A stretch of 64,000 nucleotides of DNA from Streptomyces litmocidini (GTDB lineage Bacteria; Actinomycetota; Actinomycetes; Streptomycetales; Streptomycetaceae). The DNA is taken from positions 523,761 to 587,760 of the forward strand of contig NZ_BMTQ01000005.1 of assembly GCF_014649755.1 (NCBI RefSeq), read 5' to 3'. A model generated the notes under the pieces. The model worked only from the letters and a program-made list of their open reading frames with translations. It searched no databases and had not been told where the DNA came from. The position numbers and the translations under genes are program-made. Below are positions 44,147-52,709 of this stretch, piece after piece; position 1 is the stretch's first letter, and each line of letters starts with the position of its first letter.

Positions 44147-44920
44147 CTACCGCGCGAGGCGGAAGCGGGCGGCGAGCGCCTCCATGCGCATCGCCTGACG
44201 GGCCCCAGTGGTCTCTCCCGGCTGGGTTGCGTCGTCGTCGCGAGTGGGGTCGGAGACCGGCTCCGGTTCCGGCTCGCGGCGGAAGTCGTTGAGCTCGGGC
44301 CGGAACGCGGCCCGGCGTGCGATCGCGGCGTCGTCACCGCGAGCGGCCAGCGCAACACCGACCGACCGCAGCGCGGCCGTGGTGTCCTCGTAGGCAGGGA
44401 AGGTGACGGCCGACACCTCGAAGAGCTTCACCTCGCGGATGATCCGCAGTTCGGCCTCGGCCCTGTCTCCATCGACCGTCTCGACGTCGACCATCTGCCA
44501 GTCGTCCTTGACGACCTGGAAGCCGAAGCTCATGCCCGTGATGTTGCGGTTGTCGAGGTTGACCACCAGGTCGCTGACGTAGGACAGCCGGTCGTCGAGG
44601 TCCGCGTCGACCGCCAGGCCGATCTGGTCCTGCGCCAGCCGCAGCGACCCGGCCGACACCCGGGACACCACGAGGCGGGTGTCGTGGTCGACCAGCATCC
44701 GGGCATCGCCCTCTCTGATCGTCTTGGTGAACGCGCCCGGGGCGATCTCCTCGTAGAAGCCCCAGGTCAGCGGGTTTCCGATCGCCGTCCGCGAGTTGAA
44801 GACGGCGGCATGGCCGGTGAACCCCGGCCGCGCGCCGCCCTCCTCGTCGGCCGCCCGGACCTGCAATCCGGCCGTGGCCAGACTCAGGCCGCGGCGCTCA
44901 GTCGTTGGTGTCTTCGGCAT
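44147..44920 (-). CDS. HK97 prohead protease (U35/S78 family)
   Basis: 257 residues. Family motifs: G-F-T-G-H-A-A-V-F-N-S, then MLVDHDTRLVVSR with the catalytic His (~residue 78) and the Ser of the FEVSAVTFPAYEDT block. It cleaves the capsid delta domain during head maturation. The ATG at 44920 overlaps the end of the portal gene by 23 bp. Confidence 0.9.
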   Translation of the reverse strand: MPKTPTTERRGLSLATAGLQVRAADEEGGARPGFTGHAAVFNSRTAIGNPLTWGFYEEIAPGAFTKTIREGDARMLVDHDTRLVVSRVSAGSLRLAQDQIGLAVDADLDDRLSYVSDLVVNLDNRNITGMSFGFQVVKDDWQMVDVETVDGDRAEAELRIIREVKLFEVSAVTFPAYEDTTAALRSVGVALAARGDDAAIARRAAFRPELNDFRREPEPEPVSDPTRDDDATQPGETTGARQAMRMEALAARFRLAR

Positions 44921-46166
44921 CGCTGCCCTCCTCTGCCTCCGGCGAAGCTGCCGGCGCCTTGATGCTCGGGTCGTAGCCCAGCGGTGCCATCGACATCGGC
45001 TGAAGCCGGATGTCGCCCTCGGGGCCGTCGATCGGGGGCTGGTCCTCCAGCGCGAGAATGTCGTTCGCCGAGAACGCGCCCACATCCCGCATCGCCCGGT
45101 AGAACGTGGCCCGCGCTGCCGAGTCGCCCCGCAGCAGGCCGCCGAGCTGGTACTTCGCGTACTGCGTCGTCGGCAGCAGTTCCTTGCTCACACGCTGCTC
45201 GGTCGGCGTCAGCCACGTCGGCGCCAAGTCCCAAGTCACGAATCCCTGCGCCTGCTGCTCCAGGCCCGTGCCCCAGCTAGTGGACTTCTCGGTGGACATC
45301 AGCAGGAAGGGCGGCACGCCGAACATGCGGCTGACCTCGGTCACCTGGAACTGCCGGGACTCCAAGAACTGGGAGTCCTTGTACGGCATTGCGACCGGCT
45401 GGAAGCTCGCTCCGGAGTCCAGGATCGCTACGTCGTGCGCCGCACCCGAGCCGCCCATCTTCGACCGCCACGACGCCTTCAGCGCCGCCGCCTGGTCCGG
45501 CTGGAGCCGCTGCTCCGTCTGCAGCACCCCGGAGATCATGTTGCCCGAGCCGTACAGTCGAGCCGCCGACCGCTCCGCCCCGATCCCCAGACCAATGCCC
45601 TGAGCCGCCGCACGGATCGGCGAGCAGCCCGTCACCCCGTCGTACCCCAGCGCCGGCAGGTGCAGGATCTCCTGGGACGTCAGGCGCAGCCGGGCACCGG
45701 CCTGCTCGGCCTGGACCCAGAACGCCTTGCCGCTGGGGTTCTCCGGGCTTGGCCTCTCGCGGTCGACCTTCACGCGGTCTGGCCGAATCGGCCAGAGCTG
45801 CACGACCTGCCCGGCGCCGTTGGTGACCTTCTGGAGGTACGCGTTGCCCCACAGCAGCCGGTGCACATACACCAGCCGCCACAGCTCGAAGCGGGTCAGC
45901 TCCGGGTGGGGGTTCTCCAGCAGTTCGACCGTCACCCGGTCCTTCGTCCCGGTCGTGTACGTGTGCAGCGGCAGCGACGCCGCCACGTTCGCCACCACCG
46001 ACACCGCCCGCCACACCGCAGGCATCCGCAGGGAGGTGGTCTCCGTGACCACCTCACCCGACTCCAGCGGCATCCCGCCGCCCAGCAGCGGCGCCAGTGA
46101 GGCAGACGTCAGCGGCGTAGCCGGATTCTCCACGCCCCGTCGCTCGAACAGCCCGAAGAGACTCAC
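44898..46166 (-). CDS. HK97-type portal protein
   Basis: 422 residues. Typical phage portal features: T-S-L-R-M-P-A-V-W-R-A-V-S-V-V-A, P-H-P-E-L-T-R-F-E-L-W and VHRLLWGNAYLQKV, then T-G-C-S-P-I-R-A-A. The dodecameric ring at one vertex carries DNA in and out. It starts with a 4-bp ATGA overlap on the small membrane protein gene. Confidence 0.93.
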   Translation of the reverse strand: MSLFGLFERRGVENPATPLTSASLAPLLGGGMPLESGEVVTETTSLRMPAVWRAVSVVANVAASLPLHTYTTGTKDRVTVELLENPHPELTRFELWRLVYVHRLLWGNAYLQKVTNGAGQVVQLWPIRPDRVKVDRERPSPENPSGKAFWVQAEQAGARLRLTSQEILHLPALGYDGVTGCSPIRAAAQGIGLGIGAERSAARLYGSGNMISGVLQTEQRLQPDQAAALKASWRSKMGGSGAAHDVAILDSGASFQPVAMPYKDSQFLESRQFQVTEVSRMFGVPPFLLMSTEKSTSWGTGLEQQAQGFVTWDLAPTWLTPTEQRVSKELLPTTQYAKYQLGGLLRGDSAARATFYRAMRDVGAFSANDILALEDQPPIDGPEGDIRLQPMSMAPLGYDPSIKAPAASPEAEEGSDAEDTND

Positions 46167-46330
46167 CGTCGCCTCACCTCCTTCGCCTTCCGTCCGGCCT
46201 GCTCACGCTCGACCGCCACGACACCCAGGACCCCGGCCAGCACCAAGCTCGCCGGCACCGACCACATCCCCACCCCAGCCACCGCGGCCAGGACGAACAG
46301 CGCCTCCAGCACGAACAGCAGCCTGGTCAC
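46163..46330 (-). CDS. Small membrane protein between terminase and portal
   Basis: 55 residues, with two hydrophobic segments and a basic tail (ERE-Q-A-G-R-K-A-K-E-V-R-R-R). GTG start overlaps the large terminase stop (GTGA) and its stop overlaps the portal start (ATGA), so it is coupled to both. Confidence 0.7.
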   Translation of the reverse strand: MTRLLFVLEALFVLAAVAGVGMWSVPASLVLAGVLGVVAVEREQAGRKAKEVRRR

Positions 46331-47826
46331 CACAGGTTCGGCGTCCCTTCGTCCTCGACCTCGACACCGAGCCCCCAGCGGGCCAGCGTGGCCGCCACCA
46401 GCGGGCTGATGTCCACGCTGACGCCCCGCCGGGCCCAGGCCCAGGCGTCGCCCAGGGGGCGCTTCTGCGCGCCCGCCAGGGCCACCGCGAGGGGTGGCTG
46501 GTCCAGGTGGCTGATCCCCTGCTCGGCGACCGCGTCGTAGAACTGGCCGACGGCCTGAGCGATCTCCCTCGGCTTCGGCGAGACGATCTCCACGCCGAGG
46601 GCATCGGCGAGGTCCTGGAGCAGCGACCCGGCCGGCCCGCCCGCATCCACCACCCAACACTTCGGCTTGTGCCGCTCGTGCAGCTCCAGCGCCCGCTCGA
46701 CAACCCAGCCGAGGCCTGGCCGGTGATCGATGACCTCGACGTGCGTACCGCCCCGCCACGGGCCCGCTACAGCGATCGCCGCATGCGACCGTTCCGGCGT
46801 GGCATCGATCGCCATGGCCATCGCCCCCTCCGGGCGGGACTGCGGGTCCGCCAGCGCCCGCCACGCGTCCTCACCGATGACCTGCCAGGTGTCGGCCCCG
46901 TCGCTCGGATAGTCGCCCACGCCGAGCCGCTCCCGCTCGAAGATGCCGCCGCTGCCCATGGACAGCCGCTCGTTGCGGACGTGCTCCTCCGTGATCCGGA
47001 TGCCGAGCGCCGGGTTCGCGACCGCCCACGCGGCCGGATCGTCCGGGTCCGAGTGCTCGGTGCACGCCGGGCCGCACTCGGCCCGGTGCGGGTCCACCGA
47101 CCACTCGAAGTACGCCAGCGAGGGATCCGGCTCCCCGGACTCCACAGCGGCCAGCGCGCGGGCCCGCAGACGGCCGAGCTGCACCGACGGGCCGCCGATG
47201 CCAGCCGAACCCAGGTACCAGATCTGAGGGTTCGGCACGGCCGACATGGTCGGCATGAGCGCGCCCATCGCGTCGTCGCCGAGGATCATCGCCTCGTCCA
47301 ACACGTTGCAGTCGCCCGTGAAGCCGCGGCCGGAGCCGCCGCTGCGGGCCAGGAACCGCAGCACCTGCCCGGTGACGAGCTCGATCGCTTCCTCGCCCGT
47401 CGTCCGCCGCACACGAAGGACGCGTTTCCGCAGGTCAGGGCATCCCATGACGAGCTGCTCGATCCGCTTGAACGCCACGATGCTGGTCTTGAACTCGTGC
47501 GCGCTGTGCAGGATGAGCTTCTCGCCGAGGAGGAACAGGCCGGCCAACTGCCTGGCCTCGATGATCCCGCCCTTGCCGTTCTGCCTCGGGACGTTGACGC
47601 AGACCTCGAACGCGGCCCATCGGCCGTCGGCCCGCTCGCTGAGACCGAGGTCGAGGACGTGCTGCTGCCAGGGGTCGAGCTTCAGCCCAGCAAGTGCGGC
47701 CAGCTCAACGGCCTCTTGGCCCGAGGAGGACAGCCGCGTCGACGGCACGGTCGTGATCCGAGGGGTCTGCGAGCCGGTAGCAGGGTCAGGCACCGAGACG
47801 CTTGGCGCGTCGAGCAGCGAGGTCAT
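46327..47826 (-). CDS. terL: Terminase large subunit
   Basis: 499 residues. The packaging ATPase carries a Walker A variant PRQNGKG (~residues 80-86) and Walker B N-V-L-D-E-A (~174-179). The nuclease half carries A-I-D-A-T-P-E-R (~320) and further acidic residues (V-V-D-A-G-G-P). It drives DNA into the prohead and cuts genome ends. It belongs to the same packaging type as HK97-like actinophages. Confidence 0.93.
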   Translation of the reverse strand: MTSLLDAPSVSVPDPATGSQTPRITTVPSTRLSSSGQEAVELAALAGLKLDPWQQHVLDLGLSERADGRWAAFEVCVNVPRQNGKGGIIEARQLAGLFLLGEKLILHSAHEFKTSIVAFKRIEQLVMGCPDLRKRVLRVRRTTGEEAIELVTGQVLRFLARSGGSGRGFTGDCNVLDEAMILGDDAMGALMPTMSAVPNPQIWYLGSAGIGGPSVQLGRLRARALAAVESGEPDPSLAYFEWSVDPHRAECGPACTEHSDPDDPAAWAVANPALGIRITEEHVRNERLSMGSGGIFERERLGVGDYPSDGADTWQVIGEDAWRALADPQSRPEGAMAMAIDATPERSHAAIAVAGPWRGGTHVEVIDHRPGLGWVVERALELHERHKPKCWVVDAGGPAGSLLQDLADALGVEIVSPKPREIAQAVGQFYDAVAEQGISHLDQPPLAVALAGAQKRPLGDAWAWARRGVSVDISPLVAATLARWGLGVEVEDEGTPNLW

Positions 47827-48040
47827 CGAGCGAGTCCCCCTCCTCGACCGGAGTTGCCAAACTGCAAAGGTCCTTCATGACCGCCCGGAGCTGGGCCGCG
47901 ACCGCCGCGAGAGCAGTGGGTGCAGTGGCCTCATCGGCCGACCGAGCAAGGCAAAGTGCCAGCTCAGAGAGCCCCGGGTGCGCATCCATGACGCCGAGCC
48001 GCTCCAGCTCGCGCCGGATGGCGTCCTCGTTCACGATCAC
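47786..48040 (-). CDS. Probable terminase small subunit
   Basis: 84 residues, entirely helical (I-R-R-E-L-E-R-L-G-V-M-D-A-H-P-G-L-S-E-L-A). It directly precedes terL and overlaps it by 41 bp. Assignment rests on position and size; the small subunit recognises the packaging site. Confidence 0.6.
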   Translation of the reverse strand: MIVNEDAIRRELERLGVMDAHPGLSELALCLARSADEATAPTALAAVAAQLRAVMKDLCSLATPVEEGDSLDDLAARRAKRLGA

Positions 48041-48124
48041 CCCCTAGCGCATGAGATTCACTGAAGCAAATCGACATAAGGGGTTGACAAGGGCCATGAT
48101 CGCCATCTCGGAATCGGGCCACGC

Positions 48125-48158
48125 AAAAAAGCGGGCGACAAGGGCTTTTGGGTCGCCC
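48125..48158 (-). terminator. Intrinsic terminator within the late region
   Basis: Hairpin GGGCGAC/GTCGCCC with a 12-nt interior is followed on the minus strand by C-TTTTTT. It separates the upstream small-gene block (HNH, P-loop protein) from terS-terL. The stretch 48041-48274 holds this and no gene. Confidence 0.75.
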
Positions 48159-48274
48159 ACCCCCCAGCTGAAGATTTGATCCAGCCCCCCGGGGCCGAGC
48201 CGGCTGCCGCCGCTCGTCGCACCCCGGTCTGCCGGGCTCATGGCCCCGACTGGGGGGGCGGTGGGGGCGTCAGG

Positions 48275-48712
48275 TCACCAGTCGCGGGAGGCCTGGGGCA
48301 TGGCCGGCTGCGGGAGCCGGGAGCGCTGCCGGTACCACTTGGTGGCGACGGCCTGCATGGTCGGCGACCGCATGGCCTCGATGCGTTGCATGACGATCGC
48401 TTCGCCTGGGTCGACCGCGATGACCTTGGCGTCGAGACGCTTGTACTTGGCCATCCACTTGGGGCTGGGCAGGGTGTGGATGAGGTACACGTCCACCTGG
48501 TCGAGGTGCTGGATCGCCTCGTCGATAGCGGCGTACCGGGCCCGCTGGGCTACCCGTTGGGCGATCGGGGCGTGGTTCCACTGCGGTGCGCCGGGTCCGG
48601 TGAGGGCGACGGTGATGCGGTCGAGGTCGATGACGATGTCCCGCGCGGTGGCGTGGGCCTGGATCCAGCTGGACTTCCCGGCCGCGGGCGGGCCGGTGAC
48701 GACGTAGAGCAA
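48275..48712 (-). CDS. P-loop kinase/AAA protein
   Basis: 145 residues. It begins almost at the Walker A motif GPPAAGKSSW (~residue 7), followed by DIVIDLDRITVALTGPGAPQWNH and DVYLIHTLPSP. This layout is that of a small polynucleotide/nucleoside kinase-like ATPase. TTG 48712 is used, with GGGAGG upstream; an upstream in-frame start is less likely. The target is unknown. Confidence 0.72.
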   Translation of the reverse strand: MLYVVTGPPAAGKSSWIQAHATARDIVIDLDRITVALTGPGAPQWNHAPIAQRVAQRARYAAIDEAIQHLDQVDVYLIHTLPSPKWMAKYKRLDAKVIAVDPGEAIVMQRIEAMRSPTMQAVATKWYRQRSRLPQPAMPQASRDW

Positions 48713-48717
48713 GGCAG

Positions 48718-49002
48718 CTACCCTCCCTGCGGCTCGCCCTCTACGGTGGCGCCGGGCGCCAGCGTTAGTCCGGAGGTGGCGAGGAACTCGGTGAGGCTGA
48801 TCTCGCCGTTGCCGGTTCCGTCGTCCCACTCGGCGAGGGGTGCGTACTCGGGGCCCCAGGTGTCCAGATCGGGGCTGGGGTGCTGTTCGACTGAGCCGAT
48901 GCCGTGCCGGTAGCGGAGGTAGAGGTACTGGCCATCGGTGGTCCAGGCGTCCCACTGCGACGGGCAGGCGGGGCAGGTGCGCACCGCTCTGACAATCTGC
49001 AT
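48718..49002 (-). CDS. Small Cys-containing protein
   Basis: 94 residues. A short N-terminal C-P-A-C motif (TCPACPSQW), then W-D-A-W-T-T-D-G-Q-Y-L-Y-L-R-Y and an acidic C terminus. GGAGGTGGT precedes ATG 49002. No family recognised. Confidence 0.68.
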   Translation of the reverse strand: MQIVRAVRTCPACPSQWDAWTTDGQYLYLRYRHGIGSVEQHPSPDLDTWGPEYAPLAEWDDGTGNGEISLTEFLATSGLTLAPGATVEGEPQGG

Positions 49003-49056
49003 GGTTACCACCTCCGTGCGGCTCGCATCAGGCCGGTGACGACGTACAGCACGACG

Positions 49057-49245
49057 TCACCTCCGTCGCTGGCACCACCGGTGGCCGCACTCGATGAGTG
49101 CCGGGTCGGTGTACGCCGCCACGGGGTCGTCAGGGGTGGCACTGGGGTCGATGCCGAGCTGCTGTTCCAAGTCGCGGATGCGGGGCTGTGACGGCCTGTC
49201 GTGGGCCTCGCAGCGTCTGGCGAGCCGCCGGAGGAGGGAGCCCAT
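49057..49245 (-). CDS. Small Cys/His protein
   Basis: 62 residues with a basic N terminus and a terminal E-C-G-H-R-W-C-Q motif, maybe half of a metal site. Part of a run of tiny genes that begin with closely similar GGAGGTGGTGACC leaders. Confidence 0.6.
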   Translation of the reverse strand: MGSLLRRLARRCEAHDRPSQPRIRDLEQQLGIDPSATPDDPVAAYTDPALIECGHRWCQRRR

Positions 49246-49247
49246 GG

Positions 49248-49421
49248 TCACCGCCTCCGCAGTCGGTGGCCGGCCGCGAAGGCAGTGACTACCAGGGCGG
49301 GGATGCCTGCCCCGATCACCCCATTGATGGCGGTCTCGTTGCCGAGCAGGCTGTCGAGCGCTGCGGCAAGGACGATGAACCAGAGTGCAGCCGCGAGGTA
49401 GACGTCGGCCTTGTCGGTCAT
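49248..49421 (-). CDS. Small two-helix membrane protein
   Basis: 57 residues (ATG 49421, TGA 49248). Two hydrophobic helices (YLAAALWFIVLAAALDSLL and I-P-A-L-V-V-T-A-F-A-A) and a basic C-terminal R-L-R-R-R. It lies two bases from the next gene. Confidence 0.62.
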   Translation of the reverse strand: MTDKADVYLAAALWFIVLAAALDSLLGNETAINGVIGAGIPALVVTAFAAGHRLRRR

Positions 49422-49472
49422 CACCACCTCCGCGAGGCTCGCTGTGGGCCGATGTCGACGTACAGCACGGCG

Positions 49473-49697
49473 CTACCCCGCGCGAGGGGCGGCCGGGTAG
49501 CTGATGTCGGGGGGCTCTACTGTCTCGCGCCCGAGGGGTACGTCGAGCTCCACTGACCACATGGCATCGCTGGGCTCGGTGCACTGTGCTCTGGCCGCGT
49601 CCTCTGTGGTGAAGACGCCGCCGAGGTCCCAGGCGAGGGCCCAGCCGTCTGGGCTGAAGGTCTTCACCTGGGCAACGATCCAGACCGTGTCGCTCAT
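49473..49697 (-). CDS. Hypothetical small protein
   Basis: 74 residues. A short α/β domain (TVWIVAQVKTFSPDGWALAW...) with the pattern of a small ferredoxin-like fold, not a named family. Its start has the GGAGGTGGTGACC leader seen on neighbours. Confidence 0.65.
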   Translation of the reverse strand: MSDTVWIVAQVKTFSPDGWALAWDLGGVFTTEDAARAQCTEPSDAMWSVELDVPLGRETVEPPDISYPAAPRAG

Positions 49698-49699
49698 GG

Positions 49700-49975
49700 T
49701 CACCACCTCCGTGAGGTCCGCTGTGGGGCTGTGGCGGTCGTCCTGTTGCCCTTGCTGCTGTTGCAGGCGCGGTGCGCTGGGCGGGCGTTGGCGGGGTTGA
49801 GGAGGTCGCCGCCGCGACTGAGGGGGACGAGGTGGTCGAGGGTGAACGACAACCGGTGCCGGGCGTCGAGCCGGGGGTTGATGTCGTGGCCGCAGATCCA
49901 GCACGGCAGGCCCTTGGCCTTCAGTTCGGCTACGAGCCGGCGGTAGGGGCGCCCGTTGCGGGGGTTGCTGGGCAC
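49700..49975 (-). CDS. HNH endonuclease (packaging-associated)
   Basis: 91 residues. C-W-I-C-G and the HNH core L-D-H-L-V-P-L-S-R-G-G, then N-P-A-N-A-R-P-A-H-R-A-C-N-S-S-K-G. An HNH protein next to terS/terL is the standard partner of cos-type HK97 terminases and supports cleaving packaged ends. Confidence 0.92.
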   Translation of the reverse strand: MPSNPRNGRPYRRLVAELKAKGLPCWICGHDINPRLDARHRLSFTLDHLVPLSRGGDLLNPANARPAHRACNSSKGNRTTATAPQRTSRRW

Positions 49976-49991
49976 GGGCGCCTCCTCATGG

Positions 49992-50345
49992 TCAGGGGCT
50001 GGGGGTGGCGGCGGAGGCGGCGTCCTCGACGGCCTTCCTCAGGTCGTCTTGGCCAGCCTTGTTGGACTGCTGGACGACGGCGAGGACGGTGTCCAGGTAC
50101 TCGTCCTCGGTCATGCTGGCGCACTCGGGGGGTCGGATGAGGTCGTCGGCGGTCTTTGCGTCCTGGACGGCGGCGTAGACGGCGTTGGTGCAGGCCTGGG
50201 CGGCGGCTTCGGTGTCGACCGGGGCCGGGGAGGGGGATGTCGCCGTGGTGGCCGCGGCGGGCTGGTCGGGCTTGGTGTTGGTGCCGCAGGCGGTGAGCCC
50301 GAGGAACAGGGTGGCCGCGAGGGCGGCGGTGGTGAGTCTGCGCAT
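49992..50345 (-). CDS. Phage-encoded lipoprotein
   Basis: 117 residues. A signal peptide with lipobox L-T-A-C-G (Cys ~20) precedes a low-complexity Thr/Ser/Ala linker and a helical domain (E-A-A-A-Q-A-C-T-N-A-V-Y-A-A-V). Surface lipoproteins encoded by prophages often block superinfection; that role is inferred only. Confidence 0.78.
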   Translation of the reverse strand: MRRLTTAALAATLFLGLTACGTNTKPDQPAAATTATSPSPAPVDTEAAAQACTNAVYAAVQDAKTADDLIRPPECASMTEDEYLDTVLAVVQQSNKAGQDDLRKAVEDAASAATPSP

Positions 50346-50401
50346 CGGGTTAGCGTGCCGGACTGGCTGGGGTGCTGGGGGCGTTGTGGCTGGGCTGTGA
50401 C

Positions 50402-50635
50402 CTATGCGGCTCGGGCTCCGGCTGGCAGCGGCGGGGGCCCGCCGGCTTCGAGGAGTTCTCCGGTGTCTTCGTCGCGCCGGGCGGGGTTGAGTTCGAAGAC
50501 GTTGTAGCGGACCCGGCCGCGGCCTTTGCCGTATCGCTGGATGCGGCCTTCGTGGGCCCAGCGGCGGATGGTGACGCGTGGCCGGCCGGTGTAGTAGGCG
50601 GCGGCTTCTTCGTCGACGAGGGCGAGGGAGGCCAT
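50402..50635 (-). CDS. HTH_17-type small DNA-binding protein
   Basis: 77 residues. The DNA-binding core E-E-A-A-A-Y-Y-T-G-R-P-R-V-T-I-R-R-W-A-H-E-G is a MerR-like/excisionase-type winged helix. It is first in the late region behind the promoter at 50708 and could regulate late transcription. Confidence 0.75.
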   Translation of the reverse strand: MASLALVDEEAAAYYTGRPRVTIRRWAHEGRIQRYGKGRGRVRYNVFELNPARRDEDTGELLEAGGPPPLPAGARAA

Positions 50636-50707
50636 GGTCACCTCCGGGTACGCGAAAGGCCGCCCGTCGTGGGCGGCCTCAGCAGGCACAAAGCACCGAT
50701 TGAGCAG

Positions 50708-50736
50708 ACGATACGTTCGGTCCTCGATCAAGTCAA
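50708..50736 (-). promoter_or_regulatory. Housekeeping-type promoter of the late region
   Basis: On the minus strand TTGACT (-35, 50731-50736) and TATCGT (-10, 50708-50713) are 17 bp apart. Transcription would read into the HTH_17 gene, HNH and then the virion genes. Confidence 0.6.
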
Positions 50737-50781
50737 CCTATGTCTTCTTCTATCGCCATAGAGAACGGCTATCAGCATGGC

Positions 50782-50818
50782 AAAGCCCCGCCCCGGGCGC
50801 TGTTCCGGGGCGGGGCTT
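50782..50818 (-). terminator. Terminator between the early and late minus-strand blocks
   Basis: A ~14-bp stem (AAGCCCCGCCCCGG/CCGGGGCGGGGCTT). It stops transcription from the Tra/Spd block just before the late promoter. The stretch 50636-50891 has no gene. Confidence 0.7.
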
Positions 50819-50891
50819 CGGGTCCGAGTCGCAGCCTGTGAAGCTCGGATGGGATGCGGTCTACGGTACGGCCGGCCACTGACAGTCGGGG

Positions 50892-51332
50892 CTAAGGCCG
50901 CCAGGCGTCCTGGTAGTCGGGGTGGTCAGCGAACGGCAGGGCGAGCAGGCGGAGCGTCTGGCACGGGAAGTGGCCGCCCGGCCGACCGTCGATGTGTTCT
51001 CGCCCGCACCGGCCACAGATGATGTCGCCGTTAGCTGCGGTCCACGGCTCGTGGCACTCCGTGATCCGCCGTTTGGCGTCGACCTCGGCCAGCACCCGCT
51101 CCTGCGTCCAGCCGTGCTCAGTGTCGGCCCAGTTCCGCAGCTTCGCCATGTCGTCGTACCCCTCGACAGGGTGCGGGTAGCGCGTGATCACTGCGTTGCC
51201 GCCCGGCCGAACGTGCAGCCACACGTACCCGTCGTCCTGCACAGACGGAGAGGGGAAGACGCCGCGGCGCGCCTTGGCCTCCCGCCCGTCGTCGTCGAGG
51301 CGGGCGCGGAGGAACGCGATCAGGTCGTCCAC
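50892..51332 (-). CDS. DUF6221-like protein
   Basis: 146 residues, GTG 51332. The start D-D-L-I-A-F-L-R-A-R-L-D-D-D, the central D-P-H-P-V-E-type region and the terminal C-G-R-C-G-R, then L-R-L-L-A-L-P-F-A-D-H-P-D-Y-Q, are familiar from a family encoded repeatedly in Streptomyces prophages. The function is unknown. Confidence 0.75.
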   Translation of the reverse strand: MDDLIAFLRARLDDDGREAKARRGVFPSPSVQDDGYVWLHVRPGGNAVITRYPHPVEGYDDMAKLRNWADTEHGWTQERVLAEVDAKRRITECHEPWTAANGDIICGRCGREHIDGRPGGHFPCQTLRLLALPFADHPDYQDAWRP

Positions 51333-51652
51333 GGGTCCGTCTCCTCTCGCAACGGCCGGCGGCGGGGGCCGCGGAAGACGGCCAGGGTCGTCTCCTCGTC
51401 GGCGCGGAACTGGTGACCACACGGGTCGAAGGAGAGCTCAATCTCAGGAACGTCTCGGTGAGACTGCGTGATCTGCGTCGGCGTCCTCCCGCATCGGGGG
51501 CAGCTTGGGAGCGTCCGCCCATGCCGCACCGGATCGCTGAGGCCCTTGAGAACCGAGAGCTGCTGTTCGAACAGGCCGTTGTGGAGGCTGGTGAGTTCCT
51601 CGACCGTGAGTGGAATCAGGTCCTTCGACGTGTTGCTCATGCGGGCCATCAT
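51320..51652 (-). CDS. Small protein with zinc-binding Cys pairs
   Basis: 110 residues. C-P-R-C-G-R-T-P-T and a later D-P-C-G-H-Q-F resemble a zinc finger. Its start overlaps the previous gene's stop by 4 bp, and its stop overlaps the next start by 13 bp. Confidence 0.65.
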   Translation of the reverse strand: MMARMSNTSKDLIPLTVEELTSLHNGLFEQQLSVLKGLSDPVRHGRTLPSCPRCGRTPTQITQSHRDVPEIELSFDPCGHQFRADEETTLAVFRGPRRRPLREETDPWTT

Positions 51653-52254
51653 CCCTTCTTCGGCGTGCCGGGGGTGGGCTTGTCGGCGTTGCTGGTGGCT
51701 TCGCGGATGAGCTGCAGTACCTCGCCTTCCGTCCGGCCGGGGCGGTCGTTCCAGGCGTGGAAGGGCTCGGTGATCCCGCGAGCGGCGAGGACGGACTGGA
51801 GGCGGGCGCCGGCGGCCAGCGCGGTGTTCTCGTCGCCGTAGCCGAGCCGGTAGAGGACGGCTTGGGCGCCGAGGATGCAGCGCGTGCCGCTTCGGGATCG
51901 GAGTCCGCGAGGGTTCCAGCCGTACTGCTGGATGACGAGCGCGGTGAGTTCGAGGTGCTGCTGGACGGTGACGGCCCGGCCGGCGCCGTGGAGGCGGCGA
52001 GCGGGGGTGAGGGCGATGGCCCAGTCGGGGATGATCCGCCACAGCCGCCGAGGGGCGGTGAGGACGGGCGCTGCGGTGTCGGGCGTGGCCTCCGGCGTAG
52101 CGAGGGCTTCGGCGACGAGCTGGGCGGTGGTCTTGGTGACGAGCGGGTGCGCGGTGCGGGGGGCCTGGTCGGCGAGGTAGGCCTCGATGTCGGCGATGAG
52201 GCTGGCCGCGTCGACGACGTCGAGTGCCGGGGCGGGGGCGGCGATCGTGGACAC
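51649..52254 (-). CDS. DUF6197-like protein
   Basis: 201 residues. The core W-N-P-R-G-L-R-S-R-S-G-T-R-C-I-L-G-A and the ending W-N-D-R-P-G-R-T-E-G-E-V-L-Q-L-I are characteristic of a Streptomyces element family. No function is known. Confidence 0.75.
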   Translation of the reverse strand: MSTIAAPAPALDVVDAASLIADIEAYLADQAPRTAHPLVTKTTAQLVAEALATPEATPDTAAPVLTAPRRLWRIIPDWAIALTPARRLHGAGRAVTVQQHLELTALVIQQYGWNPRGLRSRSGTRCILGAQAVLYRLGYGDENTALAAGARLQSVLAARGITEPFHAWNDRPGRTEGEVLQLIREATSNADKPTPGTPKKG

Positions 52255-52273
52255 GGGATGACTACTCCTGGGG

Positions 52274-52579
52274 TCAGGTCTGGTCGGGGGGCTGGATGTG
52301 GATGGCTCCGTAGCGGACGAGAAGCTGCTGGAGGGGAATGAGGGGCGCCTGGCCGTCGGTGTCGGCGGGGGCGACCATGGGGGCTTTGCTGGTGACGCTG
52401 CGGTGTTCGGTGACGATCCAGCGGCGGGTGTCGGTGTCGGTCTGGGTGTAGAGGGCGTCGCCGACCTGGAGGTGCTGGACGAGGGCGGTGAAGTCGCGGG
52501 GGGTCGCGCGGTAGACGGTCGGGAGGGTGTCCGTGGCCTGCTCCTTGGGGTGCTTTGTCCTGGATTGGCGGGTGCTCAC
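52274..52579 (-). CDS. Hypothetical protein
   Basis: 101 residues, GTG 52579. A β-rich centre (V-G-D-A-L-Y-T-Q-T-D-T-D-T-R-R-W) and hydrophobic end. No family recognised. The upstream ~130 bp before the FtsK stop contain no other gene. Confidence 0.6.
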   Translation of the reverse strand: MSTRQSRTKHPKEQATDTLPTVYRATPRDFTALVQHLQVGDALYTQTDTDTRRWIVTEHRSVTSKAPMVAPADTDGQAPLIPLQQLLVRYGAIHIQPPDQT

Positions 52580-52709
52580 CGGGTGTGTGACGAGCCTGGA
52601 GGGTGCGCGGGGCTGTGCAGCCTCAGAAGGCGGTGCGCACCCGGTGCGCAACCTGTGACCTGCGGATACGCAGGGGTGTACACCCTCTACGCACCTGCCA
52701 TATCGGGAT

